Below are positions 26,113 through 33,890 of a stretch of 46,696 nucleotides of DNA, one piece after another. Origin of the DNA: Clostridium sp. (GTDB lineage: Bacteria > Bacillota_A > Clostridia > Lachnospirales > Lachnospiraceae); contig JAMPAW010000006.1 of NCBI GenBank assembly GCA_023666975.1, positions 18,871-65,566 on the forward strand. The letters are read 5' to 3'. Position 1 is the stretch's first letter; every line of letters starts with the position of its first letter. The notes under the pieces are model-generated. The model was not told the origin of the DNA and did not search any database. It saw only the letters and a list, made by a program, of their open reading frames with translations. Both the position numbers and the translations under genes were made by a program.

Positions 26113-27747
26113 GTGGGAACATATTTGAATCCGGGCAGTGACAGATTTGAAGAAACAATTCATTCTGAGATATATGTTGATAAGACGGAAATGATTTCTT
26201 ATTTGAATACAATATTAAAGACGGAGAAGAAGTATGCCTGTGTTTCCCGTCCGCGCCGCTTTGGAAAATCTATTGCTGCGAATATGCTCAGTGCTTATTA
26301 CGGAAAGGGAGACAGCAGGCAATTATTTCATAATCGAAAACTTGCAGAAAGTGATGGTTGGGATCAGTACCTTAACCAATTTGATGTTATTAAAATTGTT
26401 ATGACAGATTTTATTAAGAATAAGCAGGAAGTTGAGAAGTCACTTCATATATTGACAAAGAGAATATTAGATGATTTGGCAGAGGTATATCCTGATGTCA
26501 AATATGATTCGGAAGATTTAGCATACAGTATGGACAGATTTTACAGAACATCCGGTACTCCATTTGTAATTATCATTGATGAATGGGATGCTGTATTCAG
26601 AGAAAGAAAGAACGATAAAGAAGGACAGACGTTTTATCTTGATTTTCTAAGGGAGTGGCTGAAGGATAAGAGTTATGTTGCTCTTGCATATATGACAGGT
26701 ATTCTTCCTGTTAAGAAGTATGGTAAGCATTCTGCCCTTAATATGTTTGATGAGTATTCGGTCATAGCACCTATGCAGCTTGCTCCATATACAGGATTTA
26801 CGGAGGAAGAGGTAAAGAATTTATGCAGTGAATATAATATGCGGTATGAGGACATCTCGGATTGGTATGACGGGTATGAGATAAGCACGAGTATTCCGAT
26901 TGCGCTGCGGGAGAAATACCGCATGGGAGAATATGGGGAAAAAACAATATCGGTATATAGCCCATTGTCTGTTGTGAATGCCATGTCATCAGGTGTGATC
27001 CAGAACTATTGGAATAAGACGGAGAATTATGAGGCACTGGCTGAATATATCAGAATGAACTATGATGGACTAAAGGATGCTGTTGCTTTAATGATGGATG
27101 GTGGAAGTGTCAGGGTAAACATTGGCACCTACCAGAATGATATGACCACATTTAACAGCAGAGATGATGTACTTGCATTACTGATTCATCTTGGATATTT
27201 AACATTCAATTCAGATACGAAAGAGGTGTCTATTCCGAATAAGGAGATACTTGATGAATTCAAGAATTCTACGGAATCAAAGGAGTGGATTGATACATTT
27301 ACATCATTTAAGAAGTCACAGGAACTCTTAAATGCAACATGGGGTTGTAATGAAAACAAAGTGGCTGAACTCCTTGAGTGGTTTCATGATTCTGCTGAGA
27401 ATAAGACATATAATTCAGAAGCAGCCCTTTCTTATGCCATACAGATGGCTTACTATGCAGGACAAAAGTATTACACTACGATACAGGAATTGGATAGTGG
27501 AAAAGGTTATGTAGATTTAGTGTATCTCCCTTCGCCCAAACATACGGATAAGCCTGCACTGTTGATAGAACTTAAGTACGCTCAGTCCGTTGGGACTGCT
27601 GCTGACCAGATAAGAAGCAGGAATTATCCTCAGAAGCTGGAACATTATAAGGATAATATGCTGCTTGTAAGCATTAATTATGATAAGAATGTGAACAGTA
27701 CAGATTCTTCTTATAAACATCATAGCTGTGGGATTGAGAAAGCATAG
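26113..27747 (+). CDS. AAA-ATPase-like / PD-(D/E)XK nuclease-like protein
   Basis: A 544-residue protein of the AAA-ATPase_like/PDDEXK_9 type common in gut Clostridia and Bacteroidetes. The N terminus MGTYLNPGSDRFEE matches the family, so GTG 26113 after AAGAAGGTGG is preferred over TTG 26089. The nucleotide-binding segment is RPRRFGKS (46-53), Walker B is IIDEWD (154-159). The C-terminal nuclease-like core shows D468 (GYVDLV) and E486-x-K488 (IELKYAQ). These families are often multicopy and their function is unknown; a defence or mobile-element role has been speculated. Its own promoter and lower GC than its neighbours suggest acquired DNA. Confidence 0.8.
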   Translation: MGTYLNPGSDRFEETIHSEIYVDKTEMISYLNTILKTEKKYACVSRPRRFGKSIAANMLSAYYGKGDSRQLFHNRKLAESDGWDQYLNQFDVIKIVMTDFIKNKQEVEKSLHILTKRILDDLAEVYPDVKYDSEDLAYSMDRFYRTSGTPFVIIIDEWDAVFRERKNDKEGQTFYLDFLREWLKDKSYVALAYMTGILPVKKYGKHSALNMFDEYSVIAPMQLAPYTGFTEEEVKNLCSEYNMRYEDISDWYDGYEISTSIPIALREKYRMGEYGEKTISVYSPLSVVNAMSSGVIQNYWNKTENYEALAEYIRMNYDGLKDAVALMMDGGSVRVNIGTYQNDMTTFNSRDDVLALLIHLGYLTFNSDTKEVSIPNKEILDEFKNSTESKEWIDTFTSFKKSQELLNATWGCNENKVAELLEWFHDSAENKTYNSEAALSYAIQMAYYAGQKYYTTIQELDSGKGYVDLVYLPSPKHTDKPALLIELKYAQSVGTAADQIRSRNYPQKLEHYKDNMLLVSINYDKNVNSTDSSYKHHSCGIEKA

Positions 27748-27912
27748 CTATTGGTAATAGTTCTTTGCACCCCTGACTATCAATGTGATCTATTTGCATT
27801 GTTACCTGCTGAATATGTAATTGTATATGCGAAAAAGGATTATTATGATTCTGCGCTGGATTACGAAACGGTAAAGAACTTTTATCTCAAATTTACGGAA
27901 GACTTTTTTTAA
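27748..27912 (+). pseudogene. stop-free remnant after the AAA-ATPase gene
   Basis: Directly after the TAG of the preceding gene and in the same frame, 54 codons run to a TAA at 27910-27912. The translation looks protein-like in its second half (AEYVIVYAKKDYYDSALDYE) but does not resemble the AAA/PDDEXK C terminus, and no ribosome binding site or ATG is present. It may be the 3' end of a gene lost by rearrangement, or chance. Confidence 0.3.
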
Positions 27913-27931
27913 AGAGGTTCGTTCTGTTATA

Positions 27932-28360
27932 TTATGGGGAATGCGTTTTGCGGAGTTTAATTTTCAGGATATCTAATACTTCATTTTGCTCTATTTCCGG
28001 AAGATGATCAAAATAGTAAATTAATTCTTTTTCCTTTTTGGTCAGATTCTTTAGCTTTCTTGCGTTTGTTTCATTTTCAATATAATCCAGAAAAGGATTT
28101 AACTCATCAATTGTTGTATATGTGGGGAAAGTGTGCGGATTATTGCTATTCTGCATGGAAAGATTGATTATAATATCAGAAGAGATATTATAAAGATTTG
28201 CAATTTTGCAGCATGTATCATTTGGGGGAATCGCACGTCCGGTTTCGTAGTGGGAATATGCCTGTCGGGATATGTCCAGATTGGAAGCGACAAATTCCTG
28301 TGTGTACCCAAAGGATTTGCGGAGTTCTCGTAAATATTGGCTTAAAGTTTTATCTGACAT
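27932..28360 (-). CDS. Xre-family transcriptional regulator
   Basis: A 142-residue regulator. An Xre/Cro helix-turn-helix fills residues of about 7-61 (YTQEFVASNLDISRQAYSHY is the HTH core). The C terminus is charged with a ...KELIYYFDHLPEIEQNEVL helix of the kind that dimerises or senses a partner. The frame extends 60 codons further upstream, but ATG 28360, preceded on its strand by AAGGGTGG, gives the family-typical N terminus. It is divergent from a secreted-protein gene with only 113 bp between starts, so it may control that gene as well as itself. Confidence 0.8.
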   Translation of the reverse strand: MSDKTLSQYLRELRKSFGYTQEFVASNLDISRQAYSHYETGRAIPPNDTCCKIANLYNISSDIIINLSMQNSNNPHTFPTYTTIDELNPFLDYIENETNARKLKNLTKKEKELIYYFDHLPEIEQNEVLDILKIKLRKTHSP

Positions 28361-28399
28361 TATAAACACCACCCTTTTTACAAAAGTATAATGAAAATC

Positions 28400-28428
28400 T
28401 TGACAAAAAAGGATAACAATATTATCAT
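28400..28428 (+). promoter_or_regulatory. promoter with overlapping inverted repeat, secreted-protein gene
   Basis: A consensus TTGACA (28400-28405), 17-bp spacer and TATCAT (28423-28428). The inverted repeat GATAA-N5-TTATC at 28412-28426 covers the spacer and -10 box and is a candidate operator for the divergent Xre regulator. Confidence 0.55.
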
Positions 28429-28473
28429 AAAACAATAAAAATGCTAATTGAATTATCAAAAAAGGAGAAACCA

Positions 28474-29664
28474 ATGAAAAAAACAGGTAAATTACAGAAA
28501 ACAGCATTATTTTTGCTTTTATTGATGATTGTATTGACAACCGTTGCAGACAATACTGCTTTTGCAGCTTCTAACGCTAAGAAGGTTACGAAGCTGACGG
28601 TGAAAACCACAAACACCATGCTGAATGAGGGGCAGGTGCTGACCAAAAGCATGCTGAAAAAGTCTCTGAACGTGACGGCGAACCTTAAGAACGGGAAAAC
28701 GAAGAAAAAGTACACATTGTATAATACTAAGCAAATCGGAAAAACAATTCAGCCGAACAGCAAAGGAAAGTACAAGGTCACGATAACCGCCGGTTCTGTT
28801 CAAAAAACGGTATCCATTAAGGTAAACCGAATTGTGAAGATTTACTTTAAGAATCCCAGCCCCAAGCCTTTGACGGAGGGAGGGCGGTTTGATGCCAAGG
28901 CATTTAAAGAGGATTATACGGTCTATGCTGATTACAAGAAGGGTGCGGATAAAGAAATTACAACTTATACGGTAAGTGCGCCTGATGTAGTGACGGCAAA
29001 TGCGGATAATCAGTTTGAGGTAACGGTAAAATATGGCAAATATACTGCCGAGATCGCTATACCAGTCACAAAGCCCGCACCGGAGACTGCAACGACGGAA
29101 GACAAGACAGCCACAGAACCGTCACCAGAAAATCCGACACCGAATCCAACTCCGGATAATCCGTCTGTGGGTGAGAATCCAACGCCGACTCCTGATCAGG
29201 ATCCAGAGGTTCCTGAAGTTGAGGAAGTAGAGTGGTTGTATTATAAGAGTTATGGCAGTGATTGCTTATATTCATTTGATTCTGAGCGATTTACCGTATG
29301 GATTTATCCAGCCATAGCAATACCAGATGATTACACTAATATTGAAGAATTAACTCTTGGTGTTATTTTTAATGATATATCTTTAAATACAAATATTGAA
29401 GATAATCTGTTCATAGGACATTATAATTACAAAACTAAAAAAGTAGTTTCAAGCTTCAATAAAAAATATTCGTCCATCTCTAATCTTCCAGATTCGCCAA
29501 GTCGTATTTATTCAGAAAATACTAGTTTTAAATTTCCCCAAGAATGGTGGAATAACAAAGAAACTGTAAAATTTCGTGTGTATGCAGCAATAAAAAGAGG
29601 AGATGATGTAGAACTTGTATTTGGTCCAGTTCTTGCAGTTCAGTTAGACCCGGAGGCAGAGTAA
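28474..29664 (+). CDS. secreted protein with Pro/Thr-rich linker
   Basis: A 396-residue exported protein that I do not recognise. A signal peptide with an AFAAS cleavage region ends at about residue 31. Two beta-sandwich-like segments follow (about 35-115 and 118-195), each with Lys-rich strands such as KKYTLYNTK and KYKVTITAG, reminiscent of bacterial Ig-like repeats. A Pro/Thr/Glu-rich linker at about 197-250 leads to a C-terminal domain of about 145 residues rich in aromatic residues, whose coding DNA is visibly more AT-rich than the rest. There is no LPxTG-like signal or TM at the C terminus, so it is probably released. ATG 28474 with AAAAAGGAG is preferred over ATG 28441. Confidence 0.65.
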   Translation: MKKTGKLQKTALFLLLLMIVLTTVADNTAFAASNAKKVTKLTVKTTNTMLNEGQVLTKSMLKKSLNVTANLKNGKTKKKYTLYNTKQIGKTIQPNSKGKYKVTITAGSVQKTVSIKVNRIVKIYFKNPSPKPLTEGGRFDAKAFKEDYTVYADYKKGADKEITTYTVSAPDVVTANADNQFEVTVKYGKYTAEIAIPVTKPAPETATTEDKTATEPSPENPTPNPTPDNPSVGENPTPTPDQDPEVPEVEEVEWLYYKSYGSDCLYSFDSERFTVWIYPAIAIPDDYTNIEELTLGVIFNDISLNTNIEDNLFIGHYNYKTKKVVSSFNKKYSSISNLPDSPSRIYSENTSFKFPQEWWNNKETVKFRVYAAIKRGDDVELVFGPVLAVQLDPEAE

Positions 29665-29718
29665 TTTCATCTTCATTCCCAAACAAAGCAGAGTTTCCTC
29701 TCTTTGCAACCTATAGAC

Positions 29719-29757
29719 AAAGCGCCTCTGGCAAATTCTAAGCCAGAAGCGCTTTTT
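29719..29757 (+). terminator. terminator between convergent genes
   Basis: A long stem (AAGCGC and TCTGGC pairing with GCCAGA and GCGCTT, one internal mismatch) is followed by a short T run. It lies between the secreted-protein gene and the convergent toxin gene. Confidence 0.7.
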
Positions 29758-29820
29758 GCCTTTTCAATGTAAAAAGCAACAGTAATAAAATGCAGATATG
29801 CAGAGGATATGCCGCTATTT

Positions 29821-30252
29821 TTACGGAGAACAATCTTCGCATTCCGCTACGGTAATGCATCTGATTTCCTTAAATTGCTTTAACTGATTATCATTCGTAA
29901 GGAATACGTCACATCCGGTTAAACATGCTGTAGCTAACTGCAAAGCATCCATAGCCTTAAAAGCTTTATACTCTGCCCGTATCTTTGCCGCTTTTTCTGC
30001 TATTTCCCTGTCAATATTGCTGATTTCTATATCCATCCCACAAATAAAAGCATAAAAATCATCAATCATTTTCAAGTCATTTTGACCATACGGGTATGTC
30101 AAATACTCTGTTATCGTAATCGTCGAAGTAATATAATCACAATCGGCATATTTTTCCCAAAATAACTTCATTTTTGAATAAAACGATTCATTGTTCTGCA
30201 AATAATATGTAAATGGGGAAGTATCTAAGAAGATTTTTTTATAATCTGTCAT
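29821..30252 (-). CDS. PIN-domain ribonuclease toxin (VapC-like)
   Basis: A 143-residue PIN-domain protein. Acidic metal ligands fit the family: D in IFLDTSPF, E in TITEYL, D in KAMDALQLA and D in LTNDNQL. Such proteins are Mg-dependent RNases that inhibit translation when freed from their antitoxin. Its ATG overlaps the end of the upstream small gene by 14 bp, the usual antitoxin-first layout. The target RNA is unknown. Confidence 0.8.
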   Translation of the reverse strand: MTDYKKIFLDTSPFTYYLQNNESFYSKMKLFWEKYADCDYITSTITITEYLTYPYGQNDLKMIDDFYAFICGMDIEISNIDREIAEKAAKIRAEYKAFKAMDALQLATACLTGCDVFLTNDNQLKQFKEIRCITVAECEDCSP

Positions 30253-30481
30253 TTGCCCGTAACTCCTTGATATAATTATCTATTTCCTGCGTTGTTCTCG
30301 CAGATGGCATGACATAAGCACCGGACTCAATAATCTTTCTCCTCTGTTCCGTCCGTGTATCTGTTTTTATCCTGTCTAGAATCGTGATAATCAATTCATC
30401 TCCCATATTAAAGTTTTTTCGATCTTCCGCATTCACCACGATCTGGGTTCCATCATAATAACCTTTTACCGCTGTCATCAT
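30239..30481 (-). CDS. antitoxin of a VapBC-like pair
   Basis: An 80-residue protein encoded just before, and overlapping by 14 bp, the PIN-domain gene. The N terminus (AVKGYYDGTQIVV...GDELIITIL) looks like a small beta-rich DNA-binding antitoxin of the AbrB-like or VapB type. The C-terminal helices (TRTEQRRKIIESG, TTQEIDNYIKELR) would wrap the toxin. The start is ATG 30481, with AAAAAGGAGGG upstream on this strand; ATG 30478 is an alternative. Antitoxins of this kind usually repress their own operon together with the toxin. Confidence 0.7.
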   Translation of the reverse strand: MMTAVKGYYDGTQIVVNAEDRKNFNMGDELIITILDRIKTDTRTEQRRKIIESGAYVMPSARTTQEIDNYIKELRANDRL

Positions 30482-30519
30482 AGCTGTTCCCTCCTTTTTA
30501 ATATTGCCTTATAAACTTT

Positions 30520-30525
30520 ATTATA
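30520..30525 (-). promoter_or_regulatory. -10 element of the toxin-antitoxin operon
   Basis: On the minus strand a perfect TATAAT preceded by TGC lies about 40 bp before the antitoxin start; the -35 region is weak. Confidence 0.4.
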
Positions 30526-30540
30526 GCATTAATACCTCTA

Positions 30541-30766
30541 TTTTACTATACAAAAAATGCGGATACCTTATATACCAAAATGCAGAGCAGACTGCCCCGT
30601 TTTATTATGCTACCTGTTCTTTTTCGGCAGATGGCATATCTATCCGGAAAAGAATATCGTACAGAAGGAACTTTTTGGAAATACGAGTGAACCTTTTCCC
30701 GGATTGCAACAATATAATAGTAGAACCGATATAAAGGTCTGGACAGTGGAAAAGGAGGATACAAAT
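30541..30766. other. intergenic stretch without a recognised gene
   Basis: The DNA between the antitoxin promoter and the YccF gene has frames on both strands, but none has a ribosome binding site or family-like sequence. A TATAAT at 30713-30718 may belong to a promoter for the YccF gene, but no -35 box fits. Confidence 0.4.
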
Positions 30767-31126
30767 ATGGGATGCTTAGGGAATATACTTTGGATTATCT
30801 TTGGAGGAGCGGAGGGTGCTTTGGCATGGTTTTTATATGGCTGCCTCTGGTCGATTACGATTGTGGGGATTCCAATTGGAAGACAGTGTTTCAAATATGC
30901 AGGGCTGACATTATTTCCTTTTGGGCGGGACGTTGATTATGGCGGAGGCAATATGTCGCTGATTGCGAATATAATTTGGATGATTGTGACGGGAATCCCA
31001 ATGGCGGCCGCGCATTTATTGACAGGCTGTGTATTATGCATTACCATCATTGGCATACCGTTTGGCTTGCAGCATTTTAAACTGGCGAAGCTTGCACTGA
31101 TGCCGTTTGGAACAAGGGTACATTGA
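30767..31126 (+). CDS. YccF domain inner-membrane protein
   Basis: A 119-residue membrane protein of the YccF family. It consists of two similar halves, each with a hydrophobic hairpin and a conserved end: ITIVGIPIGRQCFKYAGL...FPFGRDV and ITIIGIPFGLQHFKLAKL...MPFGTRV. The function of the family is not known. ATG 30767 follows AAAGGAGG; the frame opens 70 codons earlier but those residues are not family-like. Confidence 0.85.
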   Translation: MGCLGNILWIIFGGAEGALAWFLYGCLWSITIVGIPIGRQCFKYAGLTLFPFGRDVDYGGGNMSLIANIIWMIVTGIPMAAAHLLTGCVLCITIIGIPFGLQHFKLAKLALMPFGTRVH

Positions 31127-31227
31127 TGTTTTTTATGGATATTCCGGCAGAAAAAGCATTTACAGTAATCACAAAACAGGCAGAGGAAATGTTGAATCTT
31201 GCAGTTTCAACAGATGATAAAAAAATC

Positions 31228-31256
31228 TTGACAAAACAGTGTTCGCATTATATAAT
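31228..31256 (+). promoter_or_regulatory. consensus promoter of tRNA-Leu
   Basis: A perfect TTGACA (31228-31233), 17-bp spacer and perfect TATAAT (31251-31256), 23 bp before the tRNA. Confidence 0.85.
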
Positions 31257-31279
31257 CATTTTCGTTGGTTTTTTTGTAC

Positions 31280-31363
31280 GCCGGTGTGTCGGAATTGGCA
31301 GACGAGGCAGACTCAAAATCTGTTGGTGGCAACACCGTATGGGTTCAAGTCCCATCACCGGCA
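31280..31363 (+). tRNA. tRNA-Leu (anticodon CAA)
   Basis: An 84-nt class II tRNA. The acceptor stem pairs GCCGGTG with CACCGGC, discriminator A. The anticodon loop CTCAAAA reads CAA and decodes UUG. A long variable arm (TTGGTGGCAACACC region) is typical of leucine tRNA, and the T loop is GGTTCAAGTCC-like. The CCA end is not encoded. A consensus promoter and a terminator flank it, so it is transcribed alone. Confidence 0.95.
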
Positions 31364-31407
31364 TTTGTATTATTGTGAATATCCGTTTAGCTGGATTTTG
31401 CAGATAG

Positions 31408-31437
31408 AACTCCCTTTCTTGGGAGTTTTATTTGTTT
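31408..31437 (+). terminator. terminator after tRNA-Leu
   Basis: A perfect 7-bp stem AACTCCC/GGGAGTT with a 6-base loop and a T-rich tail. Its end reaches the stop of the convergent regulator gene. Confidence 0.85.
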
Positions 31438-32164
31438 AACGGTATTGTTCAATATTAAATTCTTTTAACACCTTTAGAAAGACGCCGACAGCGGTATAGT
31501 CATGAATGGCATTGGGGGAAATGACTGTGCCGAAACGGTTTATCGGCATAAGCCCGGCAGCAGTGTATCTGCGTATGTATATACGTCCTTCCCTGTCGGC
31601 GTACAGGACAATATCATTGTCCTGCGGAAGGTGTTTGCGGGAAAAGAGCAGTATATCATTCAGGCAGTAGTACGGTTCGTAGTCGCTGGATAATATTTTG
31701 ATACCGAAATCGACAGCGTTCTTTAAGCTGTAGGGGTGCTCCGTGATATCCAGTGTCTCAAAAAGCGTATTGTCGTAAAAGTATCCGTCCCTTATATTGC
31801 CGGTAGGCAGGAAAATCTGAATGGTATCCCTGCCTGTGCTTGAAGCGGTCAGATGACTTATTTCTTCCAGCTGAATTAATGCCTGCACGGTCTGGAGAGA
31901 ACGTCCGGAAAGCTTTCGCAATCTGCGGATTAAGTCTTCTTCCTGACCGGAATATACGGAACGGCTGAGCATTGTGTCGATAGAGCAGTGGAATGCGTCA
32001 GCTATTTTGACTAACGTGGACAGCTTTATGTCCTTTGCTTCGCCATAAATGAGGGAGCGGAGCGTATCTTCTGATAAGTCAGCCTGTAGTGAAAATTCGT
32101 TCAGCGTTAAATCAGATTCCTTTAGTTTTGTTTTTAGATTATTTCGTAGACTGTGTAAATTCAT
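31436..32164 (-). CDS. Xre-family regulator with S24-like C-terminal domain
   Basis: A 242-residue regulator. The N-terminal helix-turn-helix covers about residues 8-68 (LTLNEFSLQADLSEDTLRSL, then a SLIYGEAKDIKLSTLVKIADAF helix pair). The C-terminal half (about 110-235) has short strands resembling the S24/LexA-like fold (DNDIVLYADREGRIYIRRY), but no catalytic Ser-Lys pair is evident, so it is probably a ligand- or dimer-forming domain. It ends at the tRNA terminator and is divergent from mutY. The ATG has AAAGGCGG upstream. Targets are unknown. Confidence 0.65.
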   Translation of the reverse strand: MNLHSLRNNLKTKLKESDLTLNEFSLQADLSEDTLRSLIYGEAKDIKLSTLVKIADAFHCSIDTMLSRSVYSGQEEDLIRRLRKLSGRSLQTVQALIQLEEISHLTASSTGRDTIQIFLPTGNIRDGYFYDNTLFETLDITEHPYSLKNAVDFGIKILSSDYEPYYCLNDILLFSRKHLPQDNDIVLYADREGRIYIRRYTAAGLMPINRFGTVISPNAIHDYTAVGVFLKVLKEFNIEQYR

Positions 32165-32202
32165 TTGTCCGCCTTTTTCAAATAAATTCAGTACATTCTG
32201 TT

Positions 32203-32231
32203 ATTTTAATATGATTTTTGTAGCCTGTAAA
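32203..32231 (-). promoter_or_regulatory. promoter of the Xre/S24-like regulator
   Basis: On the minus strand TTTACA and TAAAAT are spaced by 17 bp, one mismatch each from consensus, about 40 bp before the regulator start. Confidence 0.55.
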
Positions 32232-32255
32232 TACCTTGATGAGAATAAATTATAT

Positions 32256-32284
32256 TTGTAGTTAAAGACGAAAAATGTTATAGT
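32256..32284 (+). promoter_or_regulatory. promoter of the mutY operon
   Basis: TTGTAG (32256-32261) and TATAGT (32279-32284, with TGT extension) are spaced by 17 bp and diverge from the regulator promoter 25 bp away. Confidence 0.55.
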
Positions 32285-32299
32285 AAAGAAAGATATAGG

Positions 32300-33352
32300 A
32301 TGGGTGATATTATGGAATATAACTGGGTGGAAATAGGTGAGCCTTTGCTGCAATGGTATCAGAATCACCATAGGGATTTACAGTGGCGGAATACAAAACA
32401 GCCATACCATATCTGGATTTCGGAAATTATGCTTCAGCAGACCCGTGTGGAGGCGGTAAAAGGGTATTACGACCGTTTTTTGCGGGAAATACCAGATGTG
32501 GAAACGCTTGCGCGGATACCGGAGGAGAAGCTGTTAAAGCTGTGGGAGGGGCTGGGCTATTACAACCGTGCCCGCAATCTCAAAAGAGCGGCGGAGATGA
32601 TTATCGAAGAGTATCAGGGAAAATTCCCTGTTTCCTACGAAGATGTGATGAGGCTTCCCGGAATTGGAGAATACACGGCAGGTGCAATTTGTTCCATTTG
32701 TTATGAACAGCCTACGCCGGCAGTGGACGGTAATGTTTTGCGGGTGATGATGAGGCTTGCCGATTGCCATGACAGCATAGATGATGTAACGACAAAGCGC
32801 AGGGTGAGGGAGGAACTGCTTGCACTGTATGAACGTGGAAGCTGTGGGGATTTGACGCAGGCGCTAATGGAGCTTGGCGCTATGGTGTGCGTGCCAAAGG
32901 GAGTGCCGAAATGTGAGGAATGTCCGCTCCAAAGCCACTGCCTTGGTTTTTCACGGAAAACCTACGGCTGCCTGCCAGTGCGAAAGGAAAAGAAAAAACG
33001 GAGAATAGAGGAAATGACAGTCTTTATTCTTCATGACGGAGAAAATTATGGCATTCGCAAGAGAGAAGATAAAGGGCTGCTGGCCGGTATGTGGGAGCTC
33101 TACCATGCAGACGGGCAGATGGGAGCGGAGGAAGCCGTACAGTTTATCAGCCACCAGGGTTTTGAACCGGTACTGCTGGAAAGAGAGATTCCGTATACGC
33201 ATGTGTTCAGCCATGTCGAGTGGAGAATGACGGCATACTATATTTCCTGCCGCAGACAAAGCAAAGAGCTGAAATGGGTGGAACGGCGGGAATTGGATAG
33301 AGAATATGCACTGCCGACAGCATTTAAGGTGTTTTTTGAGAAGGAGTCCTGA
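32300..33352 (+). CDS. mutY: A/G-specific adenine glycosylase
   Basis: A 350-residue MutY, which removes adenine mispaired with 8-oxoguanine. The catalytic domain has ISEIMLQQTRVEAV, the helix-hairpin-helix LPGIGEYTAGAI with the catalytic Asp in PAVDGNVLRV, and an Fe-S cluster motif C-x7-C-x2-C-x5-C (CVPKGVPKCEECPLQSHC). The C-terminal third is the Nudix-like 8-oxoG recognition domain. ATG 32300 and ATG 32312 are both possible starts; neither has a strong ribosome binding site. The next gene begins two bases after its stop. Confidence 0.93.
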   Translation: MGDIMEYNWVEIGEPLLQWYQNHHRDLQWRNTKQPYHIWISEIMLQQTRVEAVKGYYDRFLREIPDVETLARIPEEKLLKLWEGLGYYNRARNLKRAAEMIIEEYQGKFPVSYEDVMRLPGIGEYTAGAICSICYEQPTPAVDGNVLRVMMRLADCHDSIDDVTTKRRVREELLALYERGSCGDLTQALMELGAMVCVPKGVPKCEECPLQSHCLGFSRKTYGCLPVRKEKKKRRIEEMTVFILHDGENYGIRKREDKGLLAGMWELYHADGQMGAEEAVQFISHQGFEPVLLEREIPYTHVFSHVEWRMTAYYISCRRQSKELKWVERRELDREYALPTAFKVFFEKES

Positions 33353-33354
33353 CC

Positions 33355-33873
33355 ATGACCTGTTTAGAGGCACAATCAAAGATTATTGCATATATCGATT
33401 ATCATCTGGAACGTGAGGAGAAACAGGATTTTCTCCGGCACATTCAGGGCTGTGATAATTGCAGAGAGGAACTGAATATCTATTATACAATGATTGAGGG
33501 GATGCGGCAGTTAGACGATAATATGCCGCTGTCTACTGATTTTACCGCTGAGCTTGACGAGCGGATAGAGTGGGAAATGGAAACAAGCAGAAGAAAGCGT
33601 GGATTTCTTCGCTCCTCCGTGGTGCTGATCATCGTGGCTGTCATGGGCTTCTTAATTTTCGGCTACGTGAACTTTTTGGATTTACTGCATGAGCAGGAGC
33701 AGAATGCGTTAAAGGACAGGCAGGGGGAATACTACTATAGCCGGACTTTTGACGATATTCTTTTTTCGCCTGAGGAGGAAGAATTAGTGCGCAGCATTAA
33801 TATGTCCGCATCGGAACAGGAAATCGGCTTTTACCGCAGGATTCGCCAGTATAATGTAATAAACAATAATTGA
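33355..33873 (+). CDS. anti-sigma-factor-like zinc-finger membrane protein
   Basis: A 172-residue membrane protein. The N-terminal H-x3-C-x2-C motif (RHIQGCDNCREEL) is the zf-HC2 anti-sigma zinc-binding fold. After a charged helix comes one TM at about 87-107, and the extracytoplasmic tail is acidic. Proteins of this type bind ECF sigma factors at the membrane. No sigma-factor gene is adjacent, which is unusual; it sits between mutY and polA in one transcription unit. It may have a partner elsewhere or another zinc-finger role. Confidence 0.75.
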   Translation: MTCLEAQSKIIAYIDYHLEREEKQDFLRHIQGCDNCREELNIYYTMIEGMRQLDDNMPLSTDFTAELDERIEWEMETSRRKRGFLRSSVVLIIVAVMGFLIFGYVNFLDLLHEQEQNALKDRQGEYYYSRTFDDILFSPEEEELVRSINMSASEQEIGFYRRIRQYNVINNN

Positions 33874-33890
33874 AAGAAAGGACAGAATCA

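Noticed and set aside
31123..31407. Frame of 94 codons after the YccF gene
   Set aside because: It reads through the tRNA promoter and the whole tRNA-Leu gene and has no ribosome binding site.
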